DNA of 64,000 nucleotides from Opimibacter sp041746735 (GTDB lineage Bacteria; Bacteroidota; Bacteroidia; Chitinophagales; Saprospiraceae). Below are positions 24,553 to 33,272 of the stretch, piece after piece. The stretch's first letter is position 1. Every line of letters starts with the position of its first letter. A program made the position numbers and the translations under genes. The stretch is taken from the NCBI GenBank assembly GCA_041746735.1, contig JBGTGP010000021.1, positions 1 through 64,000 of the forward strand, read 5' to 3'. The notes under the pieces are model-generated. The model was not told where the DNA came from. It did no database searches and was given only the letters and a program-made list of their open reading frames with translations.

Positions 24553-25173
24553 ATGAAGATCCTTGCTTTTTCACTAAAGCTCACCCTTTTGCTCTTTTTA
24601 CCTGCACTGGTCATGACCAGTTGCAAAGACGATGATCCCGAACCGGATACCGCCACCATCCACGGCACCATTACCATCGACAATATCTCCACCTGGGAAA
24701 CATGGCGGGACAGCGGCGAAGTTCAGATCACGATCTTTCCTGCTTTCAGTCTCAATCCACCAGCCGGTTGGGGTCCTGTCCCGGACAACACTTTCGGTCC
24801 CGGTGTACCCGGCGGCACCTTCGCGATCGGAGCTCCCTACAATGCCCAGAATCCGATCGTCCTGACCTATATGCCCGGCGTCAGCACCTACCACTACGAA
24901 CTGGAAGTAGACCCGGGTACATACTCCGCACTGGCACTTGGCTTGCGACACCACCACATCGTAGATCCCAGCAAACGGACAGCTACCCTCGGCGTTCATT
25001 GGGAAATGCCCTCCACCACCAGCCATGGTGTCGTGATCAAAATCAACGTCGGCGGACAGATCATCCCTATCTTTAATTATCCCGCCCCCACCTCCATCAC
25101 CGTGGAGAAAGGCGATAACGTAGAGATCAACTTCAGAGCCGATTTCGGATTCGTCACTTCGTGGTATCAATAA
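24553..25173 (+). CDS. Surface lipoprotein partnered with a TonB receptor
   Basis: The 206-residue protein from the ATG at 24553 has a signal peptide ending LVMTSC, followed by an acidic CKDDDPEPD stretch, the typical lipoprotein surface-export-like signal of Bacteroidota (K/D/E after +1 Cys). The mature part is beta-rich, with a histidine cluster LGLRHHHIVDPSKR and a glycine/proline-rich loop (GWGPVPDNTFGPGVPGG). No known family is recognised. Its end overlaps the start of the TonB-dependent receptor by 13 bp, so the two are translationally coupled and should act together, for example as a ligand-capturing lipoprotein. Metal or haem binding by the HHH motif is only a possibility. Confidence 0.75.
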   Translation: MKILAFSLKLTLLLFLPALVMTSCKDDDPEPDTATIHGTITIDNISTWETWRDSGEVQITIFPAFSLNPPAGWGPVPDNTFGPGVPGGTFAIGAPYNAQNPIVLTYMPGVSTYHYELEVDPGTYSALALGLRHHHIVDPSKRTATLGVHWEMPSTTSHGVVIKINVGGQIIPIFNYPAPTSITVEKGDNVEINFRADFGFVTSWYQ

Positions 25174-27410
25174 GAGTTAGATTATTTTGTAGTACAAGCC
25201 TTCTCCTTTTAGCCTTCACTTCCTTTGGCCAGTGGACCCTTTCCGGCAAGGTGGTGGATGCCGGATCAGGAGAAGGCTTGTCCTATGTCAATATCACCTT
25301 CAGGGATGCCCCCCGACACAGTACCACCAGCGACCAGCAGGGTTCGTTTTCTATCCACGGTCTGACAGCCCGCTCTTATCCGCTAGTCTTCTCTATGATT
25401 GGCTACCAGTCTGTCCTGCTGGATTCCGTCACGACATCAGATGTACCCCTACACATCATCATGCACCCCGAAGCCTACCTCACCGGCGAAGTAGTCGTCT
25501 CCGCTTCCCGCAAATCCCAAAGTCTCAATCTCGCCCCGGCCAGTGTGGGCCTCATCACCCGCAGCCAACTCCGACAAGCCGGTTCGGCGACATTCGAAGA
25601 TGCGTTCAACAGCATGAATGGGATCCAGGTCACACGCTCCAGTGGCTCCAATGTTCAGGCCTTTTCTATCCGCGGGGCCTCCGAAGTTGCGGGTGGCGGT
25701 ATCGGCAACCGCGTTCTGATGCTTCTAGACGGCCGGCCCGCTATCACCCCGGAATCCGGAGGCGCACTCTGGAACCTCGTTCCCACCGGTGCCATAGAAC
25801 GTGTAGAAGTCATCAAAGGTGCCTATTCTTCACTCTTTGGGTCCAGTGCCATGGGCGGTATCGTCAATGTCATCACCCGCATACCAGACTCCACCTCCAG
25901 CACCCAGGCACACGTCCATTACGGGCGCTATGACCAGGCACCCGCCTTTACCGGTTATAATTTGACAGGATCGTACTACGGAGCCGACCTGACCCATAGT
26001 CATCGCCAAAGGAAATGGTCTTATGTGCTCAATGCCGCAACAAAAATCAACGACGGACATCGCGAAAATTCAGCCTTCGAGATGTATAACGGGTATGGCA
26101 AACTCAAATATGAATTTTCGCCCAACCGCAGCCTCCAGGTATCCGCGATGTACAATGATATATTCAACGACACACCGGCCACATGGCTCAGCACCCGTCA
26201 GGCTTATTCCGTAGCTGACTTTCGCAAGGATGATACACAGCACCGCCGAGAATGGAATGCGGACCTGCACTACGTCGCTTTCGCGCATTCCAGAGTGAAA
26301 TACTCGACCCGTTTTTATTATTACGCTGCGCTCTCCGATTATGTATTTAATGGCGATATCGCCAATGACAGTACCAATGTCAATTTGGGCCGACAATTTA
26401 TTGATACCGAAAAAGTAATCGTAAATCGTCTGGGGCATACCACCCAAGTGGACTTCAGTGCCGGTGACCATCACTACTTTATCGGAGGCATCGAATTGCA
26501 AAAGGACTACATCGATGGCCGGCCGGATACGATCCTGTATGGTGTGCATCATGCATGGAATGCCGGCATCTTTATTCAGGATCAGATCACGATGGGCCCA
26601 CGATGGACTCTGACCGCAGGTGTCCGGTATGATTATTACCGTATCACCGGAACTTTTATGGAAGGCAATATCAATCCTAAAATCGCTGCGGTCTATCAGG
26701 CATCGAAGAAAATATCCCTGCGGACACTCGTAGCCCGCGCTTACCGCAATCCCTCTATCGCCGAACGGTACACCCGGTTTGAACAAGGGGGCGGGCTACG
26801 CTTTTCTACAAGCCCCCTCCTCCGTGCTGAAAAACTGACGCTCAGTGCCGAAGTCGGTGCCAAACTCCATCTGACTCGCCTCAAGGTAGATGCAGCCCTG
26901 TTTTATAACCAATACAAAGACCTGATCTCCTACCGGCAACTCCCATCACCCGGTGGCGAATTTCTCTTTGAAGTCATCAATCTCAACAAGTCCATCATGC
27001 AGGGTTTTGAGATCAGCGCGGAATACCAGCCCTTCACGCAACTCCAACTCCAATCCGGCTACACGTACCTGGATGCAAAGGATGCCTCAGACAACCGCCT
27101 CAATGATGTCCTGCCCTACAAATCAAAACATACCACCTACTTCAACATCCTGCTGCATCACAACAAGATACATCTCATGTTGCAGGCGCGGTCACGTAGC
27201 CGGATAGATGAGGTCTTTATTTATCCCGGCAGTGAACCGGACGGGTACCTGCTATACAATGCTCGGTTATCCGTGGCCATGAGCTCTTCCTTTTCGATGT
27301 ATTTTCGCGTTGACAACATCACGGATGTGCAGTATGAAGAAATAGAGCGCTACCGGATGCAGGGACGAAGCTTTACCGTCGGCATGAATTTCGACCTGAA
27401 CGGAAAGTGA
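25161..27410 (+). CDS. TonB-dependent outer-membrane receptor
   Basis: The 749-residue protein has a signal peptide (LLLLAFTSFGQ), a carboxypeptidase regulatory-like domain (LSGKVVDAGSGEGLSYVNI, to about 105), and a TonB plug (GSATFEDAFNSMNGIQVTRS, VLMLLDGRPAITPESGG, IERVEVIKGAYSSLFGSSAMGGIVNVIT). A 22-strand-type barrel ends in YRMQGRSFTVGMNF with a terminal aromatic segment. The only suitable start is a GTG at 25161, inside the preceding lipoprotein gene. The pair resembles a lipoprotein/receptor uptake system; the plug is of the siderophore/cobalamin/metal type rather than SusC, and is much shorter than SusC (~1000 residues). Substrate not determined. Confidence 0.9.
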   Translation: MVSIRVRLFCSTSLLLLAFTSFGQWTLSGKVVDAGSGEGLSYVNITFRDAPRHSTTSDQQGSFSIHGLTARSYPLVFSMIGYQSVLLDSVTTSDVPLHIIMHPEAYLTGEVVVSASRKSQSLNLAPASVGLITRSQLRQAGSATFEDAFNSMNGIQVTRSSGSNVQAFSIRGASEVAGGGIGNRVLMLLDGRPAITPESGGALWNLVPTGAIERVEVIKGAYSSLFGSSAMGGIVNVITRIPDSTSSTQAHVHYGRYDQAPAFTGYNLTGSYYGADLTHSHRQRKWSYVLNAATKINDGHRENSAFEMYNGYGKLKYEFSPNRSLQVSAMYNDIFNDTPATWLSTRQAYSVADFRKDDTQHRREWNADLHYVAFAHSRVKYSTRFYYYAALSDYVFNGDIANDSTNVNLGRQFIDTEKVIVNRLGHTTQVDFSAGDHHYFIGGIELQKDYIDGRPDTILYGVHHAWNAGIFIQDQITMGPRWTLTAGVRYDYYRITGTFMEGNINPKIAAVYQASKKISLRTLVARAYRNPSIAERYTRFEQGGGLRFSTSPLLRAEKLTLSAEVGAKLHLTRLKVDAALFYNQYKDLISYRQLPSPGGEFLFEVINLNKSIMQGFEISAEYQPFTQLQLQSGYTYLDAKDASDNRLNDVLPYKSKHTTYFNILLHHNKIHLMLQARSRSRIDEVFIYPGSEPDGYLLYNARLSVAMSSSFSMYFRVDNITDVQYEEIERYRMQGRSFTVGMNFDLNGK

Positions 27411-27437
27411 AACGGCCGCTGAATTGGATTCTCCTTG

Positions 27438-27606
27438 TTCGCCCCCGCTCCCTGCATCGCCTCCACGCACATCCTTTCGTAGGCGAACGCCGGGGAGACA
27501 TGATCTTACAATGGATTGGGATCATTTTCCACCTTCGCCATCCTGCCTCCCCGGCGTTTTCGGAGTGAAGCGAAATGCCAATGAGGCGGAATGGAGAAAC
27601 GCAGGG
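27438..27606 (-). repeat. Interspersed repeat A, copy 2
   Basis: Inverse-oriented partner of 18791-18941. The GC-rich arms are GAACGCCGGGGAGACATGAT (27484-27503) and CCTGCCTCCCCGGCGTTTTC (27542-27561). The loop is larger by an insertion containing its own small inverted repeat ATGATC...GATCAT. As with copy 1, it lies just after an outer-membrane receptor gene (stop 27410). The remaining bases of the gap 27411-27740 carry no gene; the nuo promoter follows. Confidence 0.8.
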
Positions 27607-27706
27607 GTTAGGGGCAAACAAGCAGGATCGTCCTCCTTCCTTTTCACACCTACATTCACTCACTCCCACTCCCACACATTCTACCCGGAGTATCATTTTT
27701 TATCCC

Positions 27707-27714
27707 TACCTTTG
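27707..27714 (+). promoter_or_regulatory. -7 box TACCTTTG of the nuo operon
   Basis: TACCTTTG matches TAnnTTTG exactly and lies 26 bp before the nuoA ATG at 27741, giving a very short leader. It is the only such box seen before the nuo genes. No TTTG -33 element is obvious at the expected distance. Confidence 0.65.
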
Positions 27715-27740
27715 CACGATCCGGAAAACAGCATGTAACT

Positions 27741-28103
27741 ATGTCAAATTCAGTCGATTACGTTGCTATTTTAATTCAATTTCTGGTCGCCGCGGGATTT
27801 GTGGTGACGACCATGGTCGCAACCCATTTACTGGGCCCAAAGAGAAAGACCAGTGACAAACTGGAAAGCTTTGAAAGCGGAATCGAAAGTGTCGGCAATG
27901 CCCGTATCCCATTCTCCATCAAATACTTCCTGGCCGCTATCCTGTTTGTCATGTTTGATGTGGAAGTGATCTTTATGTACCCCTGGGCAGTCAATTTTGA
28001 AGCTCTGGGCACCATCGGTTTTGTCGAAATGGTATTGTTTATCAGCACCCTCCTGCTGGGATTTCTTTATATTATCAAAAAAGGCGCTCTGACATGGGAG
28101 TAA
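27741..28103 (+). CDS. nuoA: NADH-quinone oxidoreductase subunit A
   Basis: The 120-residue membrane subunit of respiratory complex I has three transmembrane segments (IQFLVAAGFVVTTMVATHLL, FLAAILFVMFDVEVIFMYPW and FVEMVLFISTLLLGFLYII). The family signature SFESGIESVGNARIPFSIKYFL and the acidic FDVEVIF helix of the E-channel/quinone area are present. It opens a run of all fourteen nuo genes on the plus strand, with the TACCTTTG box 26 bp before it. Confidence 0.96.
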   Translation: MSNSVDYVAILIQFLVAAGFVVTTMVATHLLGPKRKTSDKLESFESGIESVGNARIPFSIKYFLAAILFVMFDVEVIFMYPWAVNFEALGTIGFVEMVLFISTLLLGFLYIIKKGALTWE

Positions 28104-28181
28104 ACCGTAAGGTATCGGAATAGCAACCTTACCCGTTGACAACTGTTTTCCAAGCGTACGCTTTCTAAAAACGATCAAGAG

Positions 28182-28727
28182 ATGAGCACAGATATCAAAG
28201 TAGCTGAAGCCCCCCCCGGACATGCCGGTGAAGGGTTCTTTGCCACTACGCTGGATAAAACCATCGGTCTGGCCCGTTCCAAATCCATCTGGCCACTCCC
28301 ATTTGCCACCTCCTGCTGCGGCATAGAATTTATGGCCACCATGGGATCCAATTATGACCTGGCGCGTTTCGGTTCTGAGCGGATGAGTTTCTCACCCCGT
28401 CAGGCAGATCTGCTGATTGTCGCCGGTACTATAGCCAAAAAGATGGGCCCGGTCCTCAAAAAAGTATATCTCCAGATGGCAGAGCCCCGGTGGGTTATCG
28501 CCGTTGGCGCCTGTGCCTCCAGTGGTGGCATTTTTGATACTTACTCAGTACTCCAGGGTATAGACAAAGTGATCCCGGTGGATGTCTATGTCCCGGGTTG
28601 CCCACCACGTCCCGAGCAAATCATCGACGGCATCCTCAAAATCCAGGAACTCGTCAAAAACGAACCGCTTCGCCGGAGAAATTCCCCCCAATACCAGGCA
28701 TTGCTCACTTCATATGGTATCGAATAA
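28182..28727 (+). CDS. nuoB: NADH-quinone oxidoreductase subunit B
   Basis: The 181-residue peripheral-arm subunit carries the terminal [4Fe-4S] cluster N2. The ligands are visible: adjacent cysteines in FATSCCGIEFMA, one in VGACASSGG, and one in YVPGCPPRPEQI. The long N-terminal EGFFATTLDKTIGLARSKSIWPLPF is usual. It lies 78 bp after nuoA, a larger gap than elsewhere in the operon, and the nuoC start follows 3 bp after its stop. Confidence 0.97.
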   Translation: MSTDIKVAEAPPGHAGEGFFATTLDKTIGLARSKSIWPLPFATSCCGIEFMATMGSNYDLARFGSERMSFSPRQADLLIVAGTIAKKMGPVLKKVYLQMAEPRWVIAVGACASSGGIFDTYSVLQGIDKVIPVDVYVPGCPPRPEQIIDGILKIQELVKNEPLRRRNSPQYQALLTSYGIE

Positions 28728-28730
28728 AGC

Positions 28731-29237
28731 ATGGACGGCATTACCAATGAATTTTTACTGGAACGGCTCCAGGGACAATTTGGCGACCAAATCCTCTCCG
28801 CAGAAACAACTTACGGAATGGTCTCCCTTACTATTCAACCTGCTTCCATAGCTGATATGCTGCGCTGGCTTCACGAGGACCGAATCCTCCGGTTTAGATT
28901 TCTGACCGATATCTGTGGCAGCCATTTTCCGGACCTGAAAGGACAGGAACTCTGTGTCATCTATCATGTGCAGAGCATGGAAAACAACAGCCGCCTGCGA
29001 CTCAAAGCTTTTCTCCCGATCGATCGTCCAGAAATAGCGAGTGTAACAACTTTATATAGTTCAGCCAACTGGATGGAACGCGAGACCTATGATTTTTACG
29101 GGATTCGATTTACCGGCCACCCCAATCTCACCCGCATCCTCAATGCCGACGAAATGGACTACTTCCCGCTCCGCAAAGAGTATCCGCTGGAAGACGGGAC
29201 GCGCACCGATAAGGTAGATTCATTTTTCGGACGATAG
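28731..29237 (+). CDS. nuoC: NADH-quinone oxidoreductase subunit C
   Basis: The 168-residue 30-kDa subunit of the peripheral arm includes the signatures FRFLTDICGSHFPDLKGQELCVIYHVQS, LKAFLPIDRPEIASVTTLY, and NWMERETYDFYGIRFTGHPNLTRIL ending in DYFPLRKEYPL. It is separate from nuoD, as usual for Bacteroidota (fused in enterobacteria). It is tightly spaced with nuoB and 18 bp from nuoD. Confidence 0.96.
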   Translation: MDGITNEFLLERLQGQFGDQILSAETTYGMVSLTIQPASIADMLRWLHEDRILRFRFLTDICGSHFPDLKGQELCVIYHVQSMENNSRLRLKAFLPIDRPEIASVTTLYSSANWMERETYDFYGIRFTGHPNLTRILNADEMDYFPLRKEYPLEDGTRTDKVDSFFGR

Positions 29238-29255
29238 ATCAATTTTAAATACGGC

Positions 29256-30506
29256 ATGGCAGACAACGATACAGATCAAATCACCCGTAAACCAACCGAT
29301 GGTCTATCACCGGCTAACCCGGGCGGCCGTACGGATCACCACACAGAATATACTACACTCAATCTCGGCCCAACCCATCCCGCGACCCACGGCATATTTC
29401 AGAATGTACTGACCCTGGACGGCGAGATTATCGTCGACTCTGAACAAACCGTAGGTTATATCCATCGGGCATTTGAAAAAATAGCGGAGCGCCGACCCTA
29501 TTACCAGATCACCACATTGACCGACCGATTGAATTATTGCTCTGCCCCGATCAATAATATCGGCTGGCACATGACCGTCGAAAAACTGATCGAGATCGAG
29601 ATCCCCAGAAGAGCCCAATATATGCGGGTGATTGTGATGGAACTGGCGCGTATCGCAGATCACCTGGTCTGCAATGCTGTCATCGGTGTCGATACAGGAG
29701 CCCTGACCGGTTTTACTTATATGTTTCAGTGGCGGGAGAAGATCTACGATATCTACGAACAAATCTGCGGTGCACGCCTTACGACCAACATGGGCCGCAT
29801 CGGTGGCATGGAACGTGATTTCAATGCTGAGGTATATCGTTTGCTGGATGCTTTTCTGAAAGAGTTCCCAAAAGCGTTTCAGGAGTTTTGTGATTTGCTG
29901 GAGCGCAACCGGATTTTCTTTGACCGGACAGTCGGAACGGGACCTATCAGTGCCGAGCGTGCCCTCAATTACGGATTTACAGGTCCTAATCTGAGAGCCG
30001 CAGGTGTCGATTATGATGTGCGCGTGATGAATCCCTACAGTGCGTACGAAGATTTTGATTTTATCATTCCCGTGGGTGTCAATGGTGATACCTACGACCG
30101 GTTTATGGTACGTCAGGCCGAAATGTGGGAAAGCCTGAAGATCATTCGCCAGGCGCTGGACAACATGCCGCAGGGAAAATATTTTGCGGATGTCCCGGAA
30201 TTTTATCTGCCACCGAAAGAGGACGTATATAACAACATGGAAGCCCTGATCTGGCATTTCAAGATCGTGATGGGCGAGTCAGATGTTCCCAAAGGGGAGG
30301 TCTATCATGCCGTTGAAGGCGGTAACGGAGAAGTTGGATTTTATCTCATCAGCGATGGTGGACGGGCACCCTACAAATTACATTTCCGTCGACCCTGTTT
30401 TATTTTTTACCAGGCCTATCCAGAGATGATACGCGGCGGTATGCTGTCCGATGCGATCGTCACCCTGAGCAGCCTCAATGTGATCGCCGGTGAATTGGAT
30501 GCCTGA
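29256..30506 (+). CDS. nuoD: NADH-quinone oxidoreductase subunit D
   Basis: The 416-residue 49-kDa subunit forms the quinone site with NuoB. It is related to [NiFe]-hydrogenase large subunits. Features are NLGPTHPATHGIFQNVLTLDGE, EQTVGYIHRAFEKIAERRPY, the quinone-site-type LTDRLNYCSAPINNIGW, GVDTGALTGFTYMFQWRE, and the C-terminal RRPCFIFYQAYPEMIRGGM ending in LDA. Its N-terminus has ~25 extra polar residues (TDQITRKPTDGLSPANPGGR) before the conserved core. Confidence 0.97.
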   Translation: MADNDTDQITRKPTDGLSPANPGGRTDHHTEYTTLNLGPTHPATHGIFQNVLTLDGEIIVDSEQTVGYIHRAFEKIAERRPYYQITTLTDRLNYCSAPINNIGWHMTVEKLIEIEIPRRAQYMRVIVMELARIADHLVCNAVIGVDTGALTGFTYMFQWREKIYDIYEQICGARLTTNMGRIGGMERDFNAEVYRLLDAFLKEFPKAFQEFCDLLERNRIFFDRTVGTGPISAERALNYGFTGPNLRAAGVDYDVRVMNPYSAYEDFDFIIPVGVNGDTYDRFMVRQAEMWESLKIIRQALDNMPQGKYFADVPEFYLPPKEDVYNNMEALIWHFKIVMGESDVPKGEVYHAVEGGNGEVGFYLISDGGRAPYKLHFRRPCFIFYQAYPEMIRGGMLSDAIVTLSSLNVIAGELDA

Positions 30507-30510
30507 TGTG

Positions 30511-30570
30511 AAAGGTAAAAGTTAAAAGTTAAAAGGTAAAAGGTAAAAGGTAAAAGGTAAAGGGTAAAGA
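30511..30570. repeat. Heptameric AAAAGGT tandem repeats
   Basis: Between nuoD and nuoE (gap 30507-30643) the bases AAAAGGT/AAAAGTT recur with period 7 about eight times, imperfectly. They are followed by a small hairpin CCCCTTTAGGGG (30580-30591). No coding potential is seen. Such A/G-rich heptamers in an operon gap could affect RNA stability, but this is conjecture. Confidence 0.7.
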
Positions 30571-30643
30571 ATTGCAAGTCCCCTTTAGGGGATTTAGGGG
30601 TAAAAAATAAAACAAACACAATCAAAACCAGCATACAACAATC

Positions 30644-31192
30644 GTGAGTGAGCCACAACATATATCGTTTAGTCCCGAGACGGAAGCACTGATGCATAAC
30701 ATCATCCGCCGCTATCCGGAAGGCCGCCATAAATCAGCCCTGCTGCCGCTACTCCATCTGGCGCAAGCCGAGTCGGATGGCTGGCTGAGCATACCGGTGA
30801 TGAACCGGGTAGCCGAGATTCTGAACATAAGGCCGATCGAGGTATACGAGGTCGCCTCATTTTATACCATGTTCCATCTGAAGCCCGTAGGGAAATGCCT
30901 GATCGAAGTGTGCCGCACGAGCTCATGCTGGATGCGGGGAGCCTATGATATCGTATCCCACATCGAAAACCGCCTGGGAATCCGCGACGGTGAAACTACT
31001 CCGGATGGAAAGTTTTCCCTTCGGACTGTAGAGTGCCTGGGGTCATGCGGCACCGCTCCCATGCTGCAGATCGGCGAGCAATTTCATGAAAATCTGACGT
31101 TCGAAATAGTCGACCAGCTATTGGAAGAACACAAAGATAATTCGACACATAGCCGCTACCTGGATCACAACACATTTCGAAAATTACACTAG
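30644..31192 (+). CDS. nuoE: NADH-quinone oxidoreductase subunit E
   Basis: The 182-residue 24-kDa subunit has thioredoxin-like fold and binds [2Fe-2S] cluster N1a with cysteines in VCRTSSCWMRG and ECLGSCGTAPML. The N-terminal helix bundle RYPEGRHKSALLPLLHLAQAE is typical. The start is a GTG at 30644, since no ATG lies in frame near it. The C-terminal 25 residues (HKDNSTHSRYLDHNTFRKLH) are less conserved. The GxxExxY cassette begins about 15 bp after its stop. Confidence 0.95.
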   Translation: MSEPQHISFSPETEALMHNIIRRYPEGRHKSALLPLLHLAQAESDGWLSIPVMNRVAEILNIRPIEVYEVASFYTMFHLKPVGKCLIEVCRTSSCWMRGAYDIVSHIENRLGIRDGETTPDGKFSLRTVECLGSCGTAPMLQIGEQFHENLTFEIVDQLLEEHKDNSTHSRYLDHNTFRKLH

Positions 31193-31206
31193 TTAATTTC
31201 AGGTTG

Positions 31207-31240
31207 TTCGCCGCTAATTCACACAAATTAACGCAAATGA
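31207..31240 (+). repeat. Left inverted end of GxxExxY cassette
   Basis: The end reads TTCGCCGCTAATT, then CACACAAATTAACGCAAAT. It pairs in inverted orientation with 31755-31789: CCGCTAATT, CAAAT, and CGC-AAT blocks are shared with equal spacing. It begins about 15 bp after the nuoE stop. Confidence 0.65.
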
Positions 31241-31275
31241 AAGACATCTAAATACCTAACTCAACGCTTCACCCA

Positions 31276-31719
31276 ATGGAAACAAATTACATCCTGTTCG
31301 ACGGACCAGGTGAAAATGAATCAGGTTCTCAACAGTATCTTTTTGCTGAGGAAGTATATAGGATCATCGGCGCCTGTATGGAGGTACATTCCACATTAGG
31401 AAAAGGATTCCTGGAGATCGTGTACAAAGATGCTTTGGAGTATGAGTTCAATAAGCGACATATTCCTTATGAGCGGGAAAAACGACTTAATGTACACTAT
31501 AAGGATATCATATTACCTCACTATTACTTCGCAGACTTTTACGTCTTCAACGAGATCATCCTTGAAGTAAAAGCGCAGGAAGGTGTGGTTGAAGATTTAT
31601 ATAAGCAAACTATTAATTATCTGGCTGCATGTCAAAAACAAATAGGTGTATTGGTCAATTTTGGAGGATCTTCTTTAACTTTTAAAAGGTTGATTTTATC
31701 CAAGCAATACTCACTTTGA
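31276..31719 (+). CDS. GxxExxY family protein inside the nuo operon
   Basis: The 147-residue protein has the defining GFLEIVY (G-x2-E-x2-Y) in MEVHSTLGKGFLEIVYKDALEYEF. It also has REKRLNVHYKDIILPHYYFADF, EIILEVKAQ (nuclease-like strand with E...K), and the C-terminal GVLVNFGGSSLTFKRLIL. The family is of unknown function and is thought to resemble PD-(D/E)XK-type nucleases, though activity is unproven. It splits nuoE from nuoF, is AT-rich compared with the nuo genes, and is flanked by inverted CCGCTAATT repeats, so it looks inserted. It is not a complex I subunit. Confidence 0.9.
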   Translation: METNYILFDGPGENESGSQQYLFAEEVYRIIGACMEVHSTLGKGFLEIVYKDALEYEFNKRHIPYEREKRLNVHYKDIILPHYYFADFYVFNEIILEVKAQEGVVEDLYKQTINYLAACQKQIGVLVNFGGSSLTFKRLILSKQYSL

Positions 31720-31754
31720 TCATCTGGCTAAAATTATATCATACTATAAATTAA

Positions 31755-31789
31755 TTGGCGAACATTTGCGAAAATTAGCGGCTAAAAAC
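31755..31789 (-). repeat. Right inverted end of GxxExxY cassette
   Basis: Read on the minus strand this end is TTAGCCGCTAATTTTCGC followed by AAATGTTCGCC AAT. It matches the left end at 31207-31240 and the solo copy at 18957-18991. Together the ends bound a unit of about 580 bp that holds only the GxxExxY gene. Confidence 0.65.
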
Positions 31790-31856
31790 TCCCGTATTTT
31801 CAAGATGCATATATTCGAAGAATTTCACTGAATCGCGCAATCTGCGTTTCTAAGCT

Positions 31857-33206
31857 ATGGAGAGACGACTTTTATTACAACATATCGACGTACCCGGCAT
31901 CCGGTCCTATGATGTCTATCGGGCTCATGGCGGATACAATGCTGTCGAAAAAGCAATGAAGACCATGACCCAGGACACCATCGTCGACGAGGTCAAAAAA
32001 TCCGGTCTTCGCGGCCGCGGTGGTGCCGGCTTCCCTACCGGACTGAAATGGAGCTTCCTCGCCAAACCCGAAGGCGTACCCCGCTATCTGGTCTGCAATG
32101 CCGATGAATCCGAACCCGGCACCTTCAAGGATCGATATCTGATGGAACATCTCCCCCATCTCCTCCTCGAGGGAATGATTGCCTCGAGCTATGCCCTTGG
32201 CGCCAATACCGGCTACATCTATGTAAGAGGAGAATTCTTCTACATCATCCGTATCCTCGAAAAAGCAATCGCCGAAGCCTACCAGAACGGATGGCTCGGG
32301 CAAAATATCCAGGGCTCTGGTTTCAACCTGGACATCTATGTTCACCCTGGGGCCGGCGCCTACATCTGCGGTGAAGAAACCGCTCTGCTCGAATCCCTGG
32401 AAGGCAAACGCGGCAACCCCCGGATCAAACCACCATTCCCGGCAGTCAAAGGTCTGTACGACTGCCCAACTGTAGTCAACAACGTCGAAACCATCACTGC
32501 CGTAGTCCCGATCATCAACCTCGGTGGAGAAGCCTACAGCGAAATCGGGATCGGTAAATCCACCGGCACCAAACTGATCTCCGCCTCAGGCCACATCAAC
32601 AAACCCGGTGTATATGAGATCGAACTTGGACTCCCTGTTGAAGAATTTATTTATTCCGATGCCTTCTGTGGCGGCATCCTCCATCATCGCCAACTCAAGG
32701 CCGTCGTCGCCGGTGGATCATCCGTGCCGATCCTGCCTGCTCATCTAATCCTTAAAACCACTACTGGCGAACCTCGTCTCATGTCCTACGAATCGTTGGC
32801 TGACGGAGGTTTTGCCACAGGTACTATGCTGGGATCGGGTGGTTTTATCGTGATGGATGAAAGCACCAGTATTGTGCACAATCTGTACACCTTTACACGA
32901 TTCTATCACCACGAAAGCTGCGGGCAATGCAGTCCCTGCAGAGAAGGTACGGGTTGGATGGAAAAAATCCTGCACAAGATCCTGGACGGACACGGAACGA
33001 TCGAAGACATAGACCTGTTATGGGATATCCAGAGTAAAATAGAAGGCAATACCATCTGCCCTTTGGGAGATGCCGCCGCATGGCCCGTGGCCAGCGCAAT
33101 ACGGCACTTCCGGCATGAATTTGAAGCGTACATACAACATCCGCAAGCCCATCAGGCGATCAGCTATTATGATCACTGCCATGCGGCCACAGTGGAAACG
33201 AACTAA
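31857..33206 (+). CDS. nuoF: NADH-quinone oxidoreductase subunit F
   Basis: The 449-residue catalytic subunit binds NADH, FMN and cluster N3. The nucleotide motif is GLRGRGGAGFPTGLKW, followed by LVCNADESEPGTFKDR and YVHPGAGAYICGEETALLESLEGKRGNPR. The N3 cysteines lie in HESCGQCSPCREGTGW and NTICPLGDAAAW. The N-terminus has a short extra stretch (MERRLLLQHIDVPGIRSYDV). Start at the ATG 31857, 68 bp after the cassette end, with no new promoter box visible. Confidence 0.97.
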   Translation: MERRLLLQHIDVPGIRSYDVYRAHGGYNAVEKAMKTMTQDTIVDEVKKSGLRGRGGAGFPTGLKWSFLAKPEGVPRYLVCNADESEPGTFKDRYLMEHLPHLLLEGMIASSYALGANTGYIYVRGEFFYIIRILEKAIAEAYQNGWLGQNIQGSGFNLDIYVHPGAGAYICGEETALLESLEGKRGNPRIKPPFPAVKGLYDCPTVVNNVETITAVVPIINLGGEAYSEIGIGKSTGTKLISASGHINKPGVYEIELGLPVEEFIYSDAFCGGILHHRQLKAVVAGGSSVPILPAHLILKTTTGEPRLMSYESLADGGFATGTMLGSGGFIVMDESTSIVHNLYTFTRFYHHESCGQCSPCREGTGWMEKILHKILDGHGTIEDIDLLWDIQSKIEGNTICPLGDAAAWPVASAIRHFRHEFEAYIQHPQAHQAISYYDHCHAATVETN

Positions 33207-33272
33207 ACAATATATTTAACCCGGTCACGGCTTTTCCCTATTGAAAAACCGGAGTCCGATGATCATTTATAC

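Noticed and set aside
29307..30257. Open frame of 316 codons antisense to nuoD
   Set aside because: It is a shadow of the conserved nuoD frame with no recognisable features.
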